In this document: one piece after another, positions 6,579 through 14,203 of the stretch | Layout of the letters: each line of letters opens with the position of its first letter | How positions within the stretch are numbered: the first letter of the stretch is position 1 | Source of the DNA: Thermodesulfobacteriota bacterium | Lineage (GTDB): Bacteria; Desulfobacterota; BSN033; UBA1163 | Direction: 5' to 3' | Length of the DNA stretch: 14,203 nt | Assembly: GCA_030024065.1 (NCBI GenBank) | Contig: JASEIE010000058.1 | Location: 1-14,203 of the forward strand | Made by a program: the position numbers and the translations under genes | The notes under the pieces: generated by a model | The model's input: the letters and a program-made list of their open reading frames with translations, nothing else | Told to the model about the DNA's origin: nothing | Database searches by the model: none

Positions 6579-9098
6579 ATGTCTGATCTTTCTGAATTCA
6601 TCAAAAAATATGGCAAGCCGTATGATCCAGATTATAATGTTCCGCCCTTCCAGGAAAACATAGACAATGCCTCCAAATCCTCTGCCATCTATAACATGCA
6701 CATGTACTGGACCAAACAAGATCCTTATGTGGTCAAGCGATATATTGAACACTACACCAAGCCTGGAGACATTGTCCTCGATGCCTTCGCCGGGACCGGA
6801 ATGACCGGCGTGGCTGCGATGATGTCCGGCCGACATGCTATCCTCTGTGAAATCTCACCTGCATGTATCCATATTGCCAGAAATTATACAACCCCCATCG
6901 ACCCGAGAATTCTCCAGAAGGCTTATTACCAATTAAAGGAGAAAATTGAACCTGAGATAAAGCCCCTTTATAAAACCAAATGTCATAAATGTGGAAATTC
7001 GGACGCTCAGATCGCAAATACTATTCTTTCTGATGTGTTTCGCTGCCCACGGTGTAAATCAGAGGTACTATTTGCTGGTGATGGACGCTGGGAGAAGATG
7101 AAAAAAGGGGAGAAGTTTTTAAAAATCCGTTGCAGCCACAACCAATGCCGAAACGAATTTACGAAAGCAAAGGCAGAGTTTGTCAGGGTAGAGCCAGTTG
7201 AAATCCGTGTAGACTGTCCCGAATGCAAGGTTAAAGGGGAGGCAAAAGCAAAACCTCTCGATGAAGCAGATTGGGAGCTTTATATCAGCATTGAAGGTGG
7301 ACCGACAAAGGTTGTTCATGAAGGCAACGACGAATGGTCAGGGTATCGATTTGAACCTATTCAAAGATTTTTGAATGACGTTGGGACAAAAGTTCATCAG
7401 CGAATGCTTCAAAAAGCAGGCACGGGATATATTGCACCCAAGGAAGTTCCATATTGGTACCCTAAGAATGTTATTTTCTTTGGTCAGGAACCAAGACGAA
7501 ACCTCAAACGTGGCATTACCCATCCTTATCAGATGTTCTCCCGCCGCAACCTGATTTCCTTATCAATAGTATGGCGTTATATGCATCAAAAAGAAGGGGG
7601 AGTGGATTTTTTGAAAATTCAAATCCCTCAAGAAAATCCGATCTTCGGGAGAGAGGAAGATTTTATCTTCAGTGCTGACGTGAGAGATAAGTTGATATTT
7701 GCCTTTACGGGGAGCCTTTTCCTTTGTTGTTTTATGATGCGATTTAAGAGAAGTAGTGACCCAGCGTACCATATAGGACCAGCAATACGAATGGGAACTC
7801 TTTATATACCTTCTATGATTCAGGATGTGAATATTCTACAATACTTCGATGAACGTATAAGGCTTTTAATTAAAGGATTGGGATCAGTTAGATCTACAAA
7901 GCCCCCCCCTCAACTTGTTATTCCATATGATGCCGCTGATCTTAGGGGGGTTAGTGGCAATTATCTTGATTACCTCTTTTATGATCCCCCCTATGGGTCA
8001 AACATCAATTACAGTGAGTTAAATCTGATGTGGGAGGCGTGGCTCGGGAAGAGAACAGATATCACAACTGAAATTATTGAAAATGAAGCACAAGGGAAAG
8101 GACGTCTCGAATACGAAAATATGATGACCAAAGCATTGTGTGAAGGCTACCAGGTTCTAAAGCCAGGAAGATGGCTAAGTATCGTGTATAGCTATACCGA
8201 TCCATCAATGTATCGAACAGTTCAAAAAATGGCACATGAGGCAGGTTTCATTGATGAAGGAGAGGTTCTTCATGTGAACTCTGCACGAAAGACTAAATCC
8301 CAAATAGATTCCGACAAGACTCAGCAGCGCTTTTTAATAATCAACTTCAAAAAGCCTAAAAATGGTGAAAGGAGAACGATAGAGAAATCAGAGGATATTG
8401 AGTATGACGTGATCCGAGTAGTCCAGGAGTTTTTAACTAAGCATCCGGGACAGACTCGTGATTATATATACGACCAGGTCATCAAACGACTGTTCACTTC
8501 GGTCCAGATTCAAAAATTCGATCTTGATGAAATCCTCAAAAACTTTTTCCGGAAGGTTGGAGATGAATGGTATTCCCCCGGCTCTCTTGTCGTTAGGAAA
8601 AATAATATTCAGCCTCAAGGCAATCTTTTTGAAAGACCTCTTCCTGAAAGTCCCGAGAAAGAGGTCGTCCTTCAACTTCAAGACTTTCTCAAAAAGCATG
8701 GCAAGGTCCCCTATTCAGAATTGAGGGAGTATTATCTTCGGAAAATCGACATTCCCATCGAGAGAAGCTTCGATGAAATCATAAAAGAAAACTTAATTAT
8801 TGAGCAAGGGAGAATCCGATTGCCGAGCGTTCGGGAACAAGAACAGATGCAGAATGTGAGTTTCCAATACACAAAAGGAACCATCAAAAAGTTCCTTGTC
8901 GGGAATTTAAAACGGACTCCTTCGGAAGAAGAGATTTGCGGATGGATCGAATTTTGTTACCAGAATGCCGAATTAGATAAGAATCTGTACCAGGAAGGCT
9001 GGCGACTTTTCGGATCATTGAATGAGGGAGGTGTCCCTCCAGAACGATTCAAGTCGGTTCGGAAAATGGCTGAGGTCTGCAAACTCAGGTCAGAGTGA
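6579..9098 (+). CDS. DNA amino-methyltransferase (N6-adenine or N4-cytosine) of the island
   Basis: A protein of 839 residues from ATG 6579, which is preceded by GGTGAT (6569-6574) at a 4-base spacing; GTG 6570 is an in-frame alternative. SAM-binding motif I is VLDAFAGTG (Asp68 to Gly74). Catalytic motif IV is DPPY (Asp469-Tyr472), about 400 residues later, so the order is I then IV. Between them are two zinc-ribbon-like pairs, Cys135/138 with Cys156/159 and Cys185/190 with Cys213/216, in what is probably the target-recognition region. The C-terminal third (about 610 onwards) has two winged-helix-like segments. The N-terminal YWTKQDPYVVKRYIEHYTKPGD block is typical of large solitary DNA methylases. 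In BREX the methyltransferase marks host DNA, but PglX is larger and has NPPY; this one occupies its slot and looks unrelated. Homopolymers lie at 7902-7909 (C8), 7945-7950 (G6) and 7986-7991 (C6). Confidence 0.85.
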   Translation: MSDLSEFIKKYGKPYDPDYNVPPFQENIDNASKSSAIYNMHMYWTKQDPYVVKRYIEHYTKPGDIVLDAFAGTGMTGVAAMMSGRHAILCEISPACIHIARNYTTPIDPRILQKAYYQLKEKIEPEIKPLYKTKCHKCGNSDAQIANTILSDVFRCPRCKSEVLFAGDGRWEKMKKGEKFLKIRCSHNQCRNEFTKAKAEFVRVEPVEIRVDCPECKVKGEAKAKPLDEADWELYISIEGGPTKVVHEGNDEWSGYRFEPIQRFLNDVGTKVHQRMLQKAGTGYIAPKEVPYWYPKNVIFFGQEPRRNLKRGITHPYQMFSRRNLISLSIVWRYMHQKEGGVDFLKIQIPQENPIFGREEDFIFSADVRDKLIFAFTGSLFLCCFMMRFKRSSDPAYHIGPAIRMGTLYIPSMIQDVNILQYFDERIRLLIKGLGSVRSTKPPPQLVIPYDAADLRGVSGNYLDYLFYDPPYGSNINYSELNLMWEAWLGKRTDITTEIIENEAQGKGRLEYENMMTKALCEGYQVLKPGRWLSIVYSYTDPSMYRTVQKMAHEAGFIDEGEVLHVNSARKTKSQIDSDKTQQRFLIINFKKPKNGERRTIEKSEDIEYDVIRVVQEFLTKHPGQTRDYIYDQVIKRLFTSVQIQKFDLDEILKNFFRKVGDEWYSPGSLVVRKNNIQPQGNLFERPLPESPEKEVVLQLQDFLKKHGKVPYSELREYYLRKIDIPIERSFDEIIKENLIIEQGRIRLPSVREQEQMQNVSFQYTKGTIKKFLVGNLKRTPSEEEICGWIEFCYQNAELDKNLYQEGWRLFGSLNEGGVPPERFKSVRKMAEVCKLRSE

Positions 9099-11785
9099 AA
9101 CGGGAATGTGAGGTTTTCATTTTGGCAAAGAGTTATCCACAAACTGTTCGTCATTACCTGGATATGCTCTTCTGGAAATTGGAAGGGGTAAGACTGGTGC
9201 TATTATTAGACCCGTTAGGTCTTACCTCCTTAAAGGAGAACTATATTGACCCAAAAGGCCAAAAGTGGGAGATCTATCGCTATTCTGGGAATGATATTGC
9301 TTTCCGTAGACAATACAGAGGGAGACCATCCGACCCAAATTTCCGGCATATTGTATGGGTAACATACCCCGAAGGAATAAATTCCGGGAAGATTGATCTG
9401 AGTTTTATCCCTGAAATAGTAACACAGGCTGAGGAGATCATCGATCTCAGAGTCGATAGCGTATTAAAACATCTTCTGCCGAATGAAACCTTTCCGCCTC
9501 CGGAGACTATTCTCCCATATGAAGAGGATATCGCCGAAAATGTGGCTGACTTTATATTCAAGCTGGAAGATCTGAGAAAATTGCTGGGTCCGAGCTCTCC
9601 TCTCAATAGAAATCATATCCTTTCCATTTTGCTTGCCATACGGAAACCAACTATTTCATTACAAGACTTATTAGTTGCCAATCTATCTTTTTCTCAAAAA
9701 GTGACACGGTTTCTTTCTGTGCTTTATGGCAATGAGATGGATGAGAAGGATGAAAAAATATGCAGGGAGATCTTTGCACAGGAAGTAATTTCGGGTAGAG
9801 AAGAACGGTTCGAATGGTTTAGCACTTCCGCTGATGAATTAGCTGTATTTCTGGTTCTTTACGACTTATTCCTAAGGCAAAATGTCCCCAATCCATCTCA
9901 TCAAATCAGAGGCCTTGGGGTTATAGGTTTCGACCCGGACATTTTAGAGAGTAATGCTTCTGAGATTGTTAGCCAATTAAGACTGAATAAAAAGGCATGG
10001 AATGGAATTATTACCCTTGCGGAGAAGACTTTCCCAGAGGGCACCATCGGGAGGGTTGTACAGAGTCTTACCGTACAGGATGCGGCAGCATTCGTGCATG
10101 TAGCAGTGAAAGAATCATCCCCACTTATCATTTATGGGCTTCTGTTACGGGTGCTTGAGGAAATTTTTGGAAAGAAAGAATTTTCAATATTTTACACATT
10201 CGAAGAAGATATCTTTTCTAAACATCCGATTCTTTTAAGTGAAGCTGAAACCAAATATTCAGGAGATGCAAAAGCCTTACTCCTTCTCTTTCGAAACATT
10301 CTCTTCTTACGAAAAACCCTTTCAGTAAAAATTCCAGATCATAAGAAATTGGCAACGCTTGTCGACTGGTATGTAAAGAATAAGATGTACAGGATGCAAC
10401 TGGTTCTGACCAGATCTATGGGATATATTCGTTCGATTGGAGATCAGGATCTTCGTGTTATTGTTGATAAATATTTATCCGAGGAAATGGGTGGAGAAAT
10501 TCAATCGGTCCTTGAAAACCTGGATCTACAATTGTTTGCGTTGATCGATCACAATTTGGATGAATTCCTTTCTCATCCAAGACTTTCAACTTATATCTTG
10601 AGCGATTATGCGCTGACCAAAGGAATTAAATTTTCGCAAAAACGGCGTCTGTGGTTCCTGGTCTTTGATGGGATGCGCCTGGATACCTGGAATGAGGTTG
10701 TCAAACCTTCTCTCGATCGAAGGTTTCAGGTGGTTCAAGAGGAAACCTACCTCTGTGTTTTACCTTCGGTCACGGACATAGCCCGTATATCCCTCCTTGC
10801 AGGTAAACCACCTTCGAAGTGGGAAGGATATGATAGGACTTTTACATCTGATCACAATATTCTTGCCTCTCGTTGTTTGGGGCTTTCAAAAGAAGATGGA
10901 AGAAAGACACTCCGGATTATCGTGGCAAGCGAAACAGACTACGGACAGAGGAAGCTTGACCTGGATGTTAAGCCATATAATATCTTGATTTATAATCTTA
11001 GTGACGATTGGATTCATACTTTTCGAGGGGATATAGAACAACTAAATGAAACAATTCGGGGCATGTTGGAAAGAGTTATTATCCCAGACATAGAGGGACG
11101 GATTGGAGAAGAAGATATGGTTATTGTAACAAGCGACCATGGATTCATAGAACTCTCGAGAGAAAATGAGATTGAGGTAAAATCAAAAGACCAGTACCAG
11201 GTGACATTCAGGTATCTCAAGGATATGAGTCATCCAGAAGGTTTAATAGTTCGGTTTGCACAGCCTCCGCAATACTGTGTTGCTAAAGGAAGAAAGTGGT
11301 TTGGACGGGAAAAGGGTAAGTTCAGCAGGTATTCACATGGTGGCATTTCCCTGGACGAAATGGTTGTGCCTGCAGCTTTACTGAAGAAAATAACCAAGCC
11401 GAGAATTGAGATTGTCCTTGATAAAATTCCGGACTTGATCGAAGGGCTTGAAGATACCGAGTTTCAGTTAGAATTGCTAATCAGAAATAGTGGCAATAAG
11501 GAAACAGGCTATTTCTTATCCGCAGAACTCGACACCGGCTGGGAAGAGAGTTTGCGGGGCTCGTTGACTTCGCTTGAAGAAAAATCATTAATTCTTGGGC
11601 CTATCCTTTCTCGTCGTTCAAGACGATTGAATTTGACTCTATCGTATAAAGATGCTCAGGGAAAGGAAGTAAAGAGAACTTACGCTGTTCCGATTCAAGT
11701 ACTTGAAAAGAAAGAAAAGGTTGAGATCGACCTGAGCGCTCTTGATAAATTGGACAAAGTCCTTGAGGGAGAAGATGAGAATTAA
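9095..11785 (+). CDS. pglZ: PglZ-domain alkaline-phosphatase-superfamily protein
   Basis: An 896-residue BREX core protein; its GTG start overlaps the methyltransferase stop by 4 bases (GTGA). The first 500 residues are helical and not recognisable by motif. The PglZ domain follows. WFLVFDGMRLDTW carries the first metal ligand (Asp525), and PSVTDIARISLLAG supplies the Ser/Thr nucleophile region. VIVTSDHGF gives Asp681-His682 and YSHGGIS gives His748. This is the metal-site pattern of alkaline-phosphatase-like enzymes, so phosphodiesterase or nuclease-like activity is plausible. From about 790 to 880 a strand-rich segment (LLIRNSGNKETGYFLSAELD and onward) resembles an immunoglobulin-like beta-sandwich. 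PglZ is the one component common to all BREX types and works with BrxC and the methyltransferase. Length is in the usual 800-900 range and all visible catalytic residues are intact. Confidence 0.92.
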   Translation: MKRECEVFILAKSYPQTVRHYLDMLFWKLEGVRLVLLLDPLGLTSLKENYIDPKGQKWEIYRYSGNDIAFRRQYRGRPSDPNFRHIVWVTYPEGINSGKIDLSFIPEIVTQAEEIIDLRVDSVLKHLLPNETFPPPETILPYEEDIAENVADFIFKLEDLRKLLGPSSPLNRNHILSILLAIRKPTISLQDLLVANLSFSQKVTRFLSVLYGNEMDEKDEKICREIFAQEVISGREERFEWFSTSADELAVFLVLYDLFLRQNVPNPSHQIRGLGVIGFDPDILESNASEIVSQLRLNKKAWNGIITLAEKTFPEGTIGRVVQSLTVQDAAAFVHVAVKESSPLIIYGLLLRVLEEIFGKKEFSIFYTFEEDIFSKHPILLSEAETKYSGDAKALLLLFRNILFLRKTLSVKIPDHKKLATLVDWYVKNKMYRMQLVLTRSMGYIRSIGDQDLRVIVDKYLSEEMGGEIQSVLENLDLQLFALIDHNLDEFLSHPRLSTYILSDYALTKGIKFSQKRRLWFLVFDGMRLDTWNEVVKPSLDRRFQVVQEETYLCVLPSVTDIARISLLAGKPPSKWEGYDRTFTSDHNILASRCLGLSKEDGRKTLRIIVASETDYGQRKLDLDVKPYNILIYNLSDDWIHTFRGDIEQLNETIRGMLERVIIPDIEGRIGEEDMVIVTSDHGFIELSRENEIEVKSKDQYQVTFRYLKDMSHPEGLIVRFAQPPQYCVAKGRKWFGREKGKFSRYSHGGISLDEMVVPAALLKKITKPRIEIVLDKIPDLIEGLEDTEFQLELLIRNSGNKETGYFLSAELDTGWEESLRGSLTSLEEKSLILGPILSRRSRRLNLTLSYKDAQGKEVKRTYAVPIQVLEKKEKVEIDLSALDKLDKVLEGEDEN

Positions 11786-11799
11786 TAAGGAGATAACCA

Positions 11800-13233
11800 A
11801 TGGGTCTTAATGAAAAGATTCAGAATCTTTTATCTGATCGGGTAGTGCTCAAGCCGTTGACTCGATGGAATGAAGCCTACAAGGAATTCCCAAGATACGT
11901 GATGGAATATTTAGTCGCTAAATATGTCGATGCGCAAAATCCAGTTTCAGGGCAAAAGAAGATAGACAGGATATTGACGGAACACTATGTAGAGAGTGGA
12001 GCAAAGGAGTTGGTGAAGAGCAAGATAAAAGAGGGTGGAGAATACACACTTCTTGGACAACTGCAAGTTCGCCTTGATGCGAGCCGAGATCATTACTGGG
12101 CTGAAGTTCCTGTTTTAGGCGATAACTTCGTACGGGTGAGTAGGAAAGTGTTGAAAGAATATGGAGATGCTTTATTGGCAGGTGGGGCTTGGGGCACGAT
12201 GACCATCGAGTACGATACACAGTATGAATTAAAGGGAAAGATTTATCCTTTCTACATTCGTGAATTCACTCCTTTTCAGATCACAAGATTATCTTTGGAA
12301 GACTATATTGAAAAGCGATCCCAATTCTATACGGAAGAGTGGATCGACCTTCTTATTCAAAGCATTGGATTTGAACCAATAAATGTTACCGAAAGAGAAA
12401 AGGTGCTCATGCTTCTTCGGCTCGTACCTTTTGTAGAAGGGAATTACAACCTCATTGAGTTGGGACCACGTGAAACTGGGAAAACATATACATATAGAAA
12501 TACATCAAATCGATCATTTGTGATATCCGGAGGTAAGGCCACTCCTGCGACTCTTTTTTATAATGTTGCTTCAAGAAAGGTGGGCATACTTGGTCAGAAG
12601 GATGTCGTTTTTTTTGATGAGATCGCCAACACGAACTTCGGTGACCCGGAGGCGACAATCAGCATCTTGAAAGATTATATGCAGACAGGGAAGTTTTCCC
12701 GTGGACCCCAAGAACTCCATGCAAGTGCAAGCATTGTGTTAGCCGGAAATATCGATACAGACTTAGAAAAGAAGAGACCGGCAGACCACTATCTCCATCT
12801 TTTTATGACCCTACCGCCCGAGCTGGGCGAGGATTCAGCCTTTCTCGATCGAATCCATGCCTTTTTGCCCGGTTGGGAGATGCCAAAAATAAAACCTGAG
12901 AACTACGCTTCCGGATATGGTTTTGTTACGGACTATCTTGCCGAAATTTTTACTCGTCTCCGCAGGAAGAATTATCAAACCATTGTTAATGCCCATATTG
13001 AATTCGGCAGTATGACGGGCAGAAACCAGGATGCGATCAAGAAGACGAGTGCAGGCCTCTTGAAGTTAATTTTTCCCCATAAGGCCCCCGAAACAGTTGA
13101 AATTGAGGAATTAAGAATATGCTTTGATCTTGCCGTTGAATCACGCCAACGAATCCTTGACCAGCTCGCCATCTCTCATCCTGGCGAATTCAAGAATATA
13201 AAGTTGTTCGAAACCATCAAATTAAATAGTTGA
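11800..13233 (+). CDS. brxL: Short BrxL AAA+ ATPase (Lon-like, no protease domain seen)
   Basis: A 477-residue AAA+ protein. AAGGAGA at 11787-11793 sits 6 bases before the ATG, the best ribosome binding site in the operon; pglZ ends 14 bases upstream. Walker A is GPRETGKT (Gly222 to Thr229, Lys228) and Walker B is VVFFDEIAN (Asp273, Glu274). A sensor-like AGNID follows, and LDRIHAFLPGWE is the segment typical of BrxL. The N-terminal 190 residues match the BrxL N-terminal region (helical, then the strand-rich LGQLQVRLDASRDHYWAEVP). The protein ends soon after the AAA+ lid, so the C-terminal Lon-type serine-lysine protease domain of the 670-690-residue BrxL proteins is absent. Shorter relatives of this kind exist. 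The ending looks natural rather than broken, since the stop follows a regular helical end and no coding continuation is seen. Confidence 0.87.
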   Translation: MGLNEKIQNLLSDRVVLKPLTRWNEAYKEFPRYVMEYLVAKYVDAQNPVSGQKKIDRILTEHYVESGAKELVKSKIKEGGEYTLLGQLQVRLDASRDHYWAEVPVLGDNFVRVSRKVLKEYGDALLAGGAWGTMTIEYDTQYELKGKIYPFYIREFTPFQITRLSLEDYIEKRSQFYTEEWIDLLIQSIGFEPINVTEREKVLMLLRLVPFVEGNYNLIELGPRETGKTYTYRNTSNRSFVISGGKATPATLFYNVASRKVGILGQKDVVFFDEIANTNFGDPEATISILKDYMQTGKFSRGPQELHASASIVLAGNIDTDLEKKRPADHYLHLFMTLPPELGEDSAFLDRIHAFLPGWEMPKIKPENYASGYGFVTDYLAEIFTRLRRKNYQTIVNAHIEFGSMTGRNQDAIKKTSAGLLKLIFPHKAPETVEIEELRICFDLAVESRQRILDQLAISHPGEFKNIKLFETIKLNS

Positions 13234-13280
13234 TTCCAAATTACACAAGGGTACGTTGTCTACTTTGGGGCATCGGGGGA

Positions 13281-13376
13281 AAACAGGGGGAGTCCATACA
13301 ATTATAAATTTCCATAAAGCATGCGAGAAGAAAGGATGGGAGACCCCAACTTGCACACCCCCGTTTCCCCCTGTTT
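13281..13376. repeat. Inverted repeat in the spacer after brxL
   Basis: AAACAGGGGGA (13281-13291) is matched by TCCCCCTGTTT (13366-13376), 11-bp perfect arms 74 bases apart. The loop is not itself structured in an obvious way and the second arm is followed by TCTCA. It could be the remains of a small mobile repeat at the right edge of the island, or a distant terminator stem. No gene is supported between 13234 and 13463. Confidence 0.4.
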
Positions 13377-13402
13377 CTCATACCCGTTCAGCGTGCCGCC
13401 CG

Positions 13403-13438
13403 GCAGGATTCTCCCTTATCCATCCTGCAAAAAGGGAG
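13403..13438 (+). promoter_or_regulatory. Possible H-type pseudoknot in the 5' leader of yjbQ
   Basis: Two interleaved 7-bp pairings are possible: GCAGGAT (13403-13409) with ATCCTGC (13422-13428), and CTCCCTT (13411-13417) with AAGGGAG (13432-13438). The arms alternate A-B-A'-B', the order of a classical pseudoknot, ending 25 bases before the yjbQ start. The second stem is purine/pyrimidine-rich, so chance pairing is possible. It might tune translation, but no riboswitch class is recognised. Confidence 0.3.
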
Positions 13439-13463
13439 CAAGGCTGATTCCGGGAGGAATATC

Positions 13464-13880
13464 ATGGTTGTTTCAGAATTTATTTCTTTAAACACGAAAG
13501 GGTTTTCTGACATTATCGATATCACGCCGCAAGTAACGGGCGTGGTGGAAAAGGCAGCAATAAAAAATGGGATGGTCACGATTTTTTGTTCCGGGTCTAC
13601 TGGGGCAGTTACGACGATCGAATATGAAAGCGGCGTGCTGGAGGATTTGAAGAAAGCCGTTGAAAGAATGGCCCCATCGAATATCCCCTATGCTCATGAC
13701 CGGCGCTGGGGCGATGGGAATGCTTTCTCTCACGTAAGGGCGGCGCTCGTCGGGCCCTCTCTTACGGTTCCCCTGATCCATGGAGATTTAGCCCTAGGAA
13801 CTTGGCAGCAGATTGTATTCATCGATTTCGACAACCGCAAGAGACAAAGAAAAATCCTGGTACATGTAATGGGCGAATAA
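13464..13880 (+). CDS. yjbQ: YjbQ / UPF0047 family protein (secondary thiamine-phosphate synthase)
   Basis: A 138-residue protein, the usual length of this family. GGGAGGA at 13452-13458 lies 5 bases before the ATG. The recognisable blocks are CSGSTGAVTTIEYE (about 42-55), HDRRWGDGNAFSHVRAALVG (about 78-97) and HGDLALGTWQQIVFIDFDN (about 106-124), with conserved His and Asp residues. Members form a trimeric beta-rich fold and have weak thiamine-phosphate synthase activity in vitro; the true cellular role is unsettled. It is cytoplasmic, with no signal peptide. It is separated from brxL by 230 bases and is not a known BREX partner. I read it as the first chromosomal gene to the right of the island, although a cargo role cannot be excluded. 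Confidence 0.93.
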   Translation: MVVSEFISLNTKGFSDIIDITPQVTGVVEKAAIKNGMVTIFCSGSTGAVTTIEYESGVLEDLKKAVERMAPSNIPYAHDRRWGDGNAFSHVRAALVGPSLTVPLIHGDLALGTWQQIVFIDFDNRKRQRKILVHVMGE

Positions 13881-13917
13881 GAACAGATAGAAATGGAGAC
13901 AGGGCCATGGGGGGCAT

Positions 13918-13936
13918 AAGCGCTAACTTAACGCTT
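13918..13936. repeat. Imperfect palindrome, possible left end region of the IS element
   Basis: AAGCG and CGCTT (13918-13922 and 13932-13936) surround a centre with TAA/TTA symmetry. It lies 49 bases before the transposase start, where an insertion sequence end would be expected, and 37 bases after yjbQ. The true terminal inverted repeat cannot be defined because the other end is outside the window. Confidence 0.3.
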
Positions 13937-13965
13937 GACTTATTTAGGGGAGTTTTGATATATTT

Positions 13966-13983
13966 GTCACCCAAGGGGGTGAC
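13966..13983 (+). promoter_or_regulatory. Hairpin covering the transposase ribosome binding site
   Basis: GTCACCC (13966-13972) and GGGTGAC (13977-13983) form a perfect 7-bp stem with a 4-base loop. The Shine-Dalgarno AAGGGGG (13973-13979) is split between loop and 3' arm, and the ATG begins 1 base after the stem. Transposase messages read in from outside often carry such stems, which limit translation; that role is inferred. Confidence 0.5.
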
Positions 13984-13984
13984 A

Positions 13985-14203
13985 ATGGAAAACCTAAAAT
14001 GGTTGGACGAAGAAGATGACTGGCAAGTAGTAAAGAGCTTTTTACCGACCGGATGGGAAAGCAAGGCAAAGGAGTTTGGGGCTTTGCGACGATGTCGTAA
14101 GTTTGAAAATGCAGAGGCCTTGCTCCGAACCTTTTTGATCCATCTGGCCGACGGGTGTTCTTTACGCGAGACCGTGGTGAGAGCAGAAAAGGGCGATATC
14201 GCT
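13985..14203 (+). CDS. IS4-like transposase, N-terminal part (cut by window end)
   Basis: 73 residues are visible from ATG 13985, then the window ends with the frame still open. The start WLDEEDDWQVVKSFLPTGW, followed by ALRRCRKFENAEALLRTFLI and HLADGCSLRETVVRAEKGDIA, is the helical N-terminal DNA-binding part typical of IS4-group DDE transposases. The catalytic DDE residues would lie downstream. The gene is in the same direction as yjbQ, 104 bases after it. An element here fits a hot spot at the island edge. It may be complete or decayed outside the window. Confidence 0.75.
   Translation, partial: MENLKWLDEEDDWQVVKSFLPTGWESKAKEFGALRRCRKFENAEALLRTFLIHLADGCSLRETVVRAEKGDIA

Noticed and set aside
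262..13233. DISARM or a classical type I/III restriction system
   Set aside because: No DrmA/DrmB-like helicase, phospholipase D-like protein, HsdR or Res subunit is seen; PglZ and BrxL point to BREX.
13256..13447. Small 63-codon gene between brxL and yjbQ
   Set aside because: The peptide is rich in Pro, Cys and Gly from the G/C-rich inverted repeat, has no ribosome binding site and ends in the yjbQ leader.

Overview
The window looks like bacterial DNA of moderate, slightly AT-leaning composition. Genes are tightly packed, all on the + strand, and several translation starts have clear Shine-Dalgarno sequences. A YjbQ-type gene, the start of an IS4-like transposase and a short palindrome ending in a GGGAGGGATT-like motif fit an environmental Gram-negative bacterium, perhaps Desulfobacterota or Nitrospirota. 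That taxonomic guess is weak and rests on general resemblance only.

About 13 kb (262-13233) is one defence island of the BREX kind. Part one (262-6300) is a strongly overlapping gene string: a BrxA-like protein, a short BrxB-like protein, a giant BrxC-type P-loop ATPase, a small HEPN-like protein and a minimal nucleotidyltransferase (MNT). Junctions overlap by 4 to 8 bases, so translation is probably coupled. The MNT gene breaks at a GGGGGGC run; a convincing 43-residue continuation lies in the -1 frame and ends at 6300.

An intergenic segment (6301-6578) follows. It holds two perfect TATAAT boxes, four dyads of the form CTGY-N10-RCAG spaced 40-43 bp apart, two mutually exclusive hairpins and a compact palindrome next to the next ribosome binding site. 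It looks like a regulatory region for part two.

Part two (6579-13233) encodes an amino-methyltransferase with zinc-ribbon inserts and winged-helix-like C-terminal segments, a PglZ alkaline-phosphatase-superfamily protein and a short BrxL AAA+ protein. The gene order matches type 1 BREX (brxA-brxB-brxC-pglX-pglZ-brxL), with two differences. The methyltransferase is not a recognisable PglX, and a HEPN/MNT pair sits between brxC and the methyltransferase gene. By analogy with BREX, the methyltransferase would mark host DNA, BrxC, PglZ and BrxL would act on unmarked phage DNA, and HEPN/MNT could be an added toxin-antitoxin-like guard. That division of labour is inferred.

The right flank (13234-14203) leaves the island: a spacer with inverted repeats and a possible pseudoknot, a complete YjbQ/UPF0047 gene, and the beginning of a transposase cut by the window end. 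The first 261 bases hold no gene I can support.
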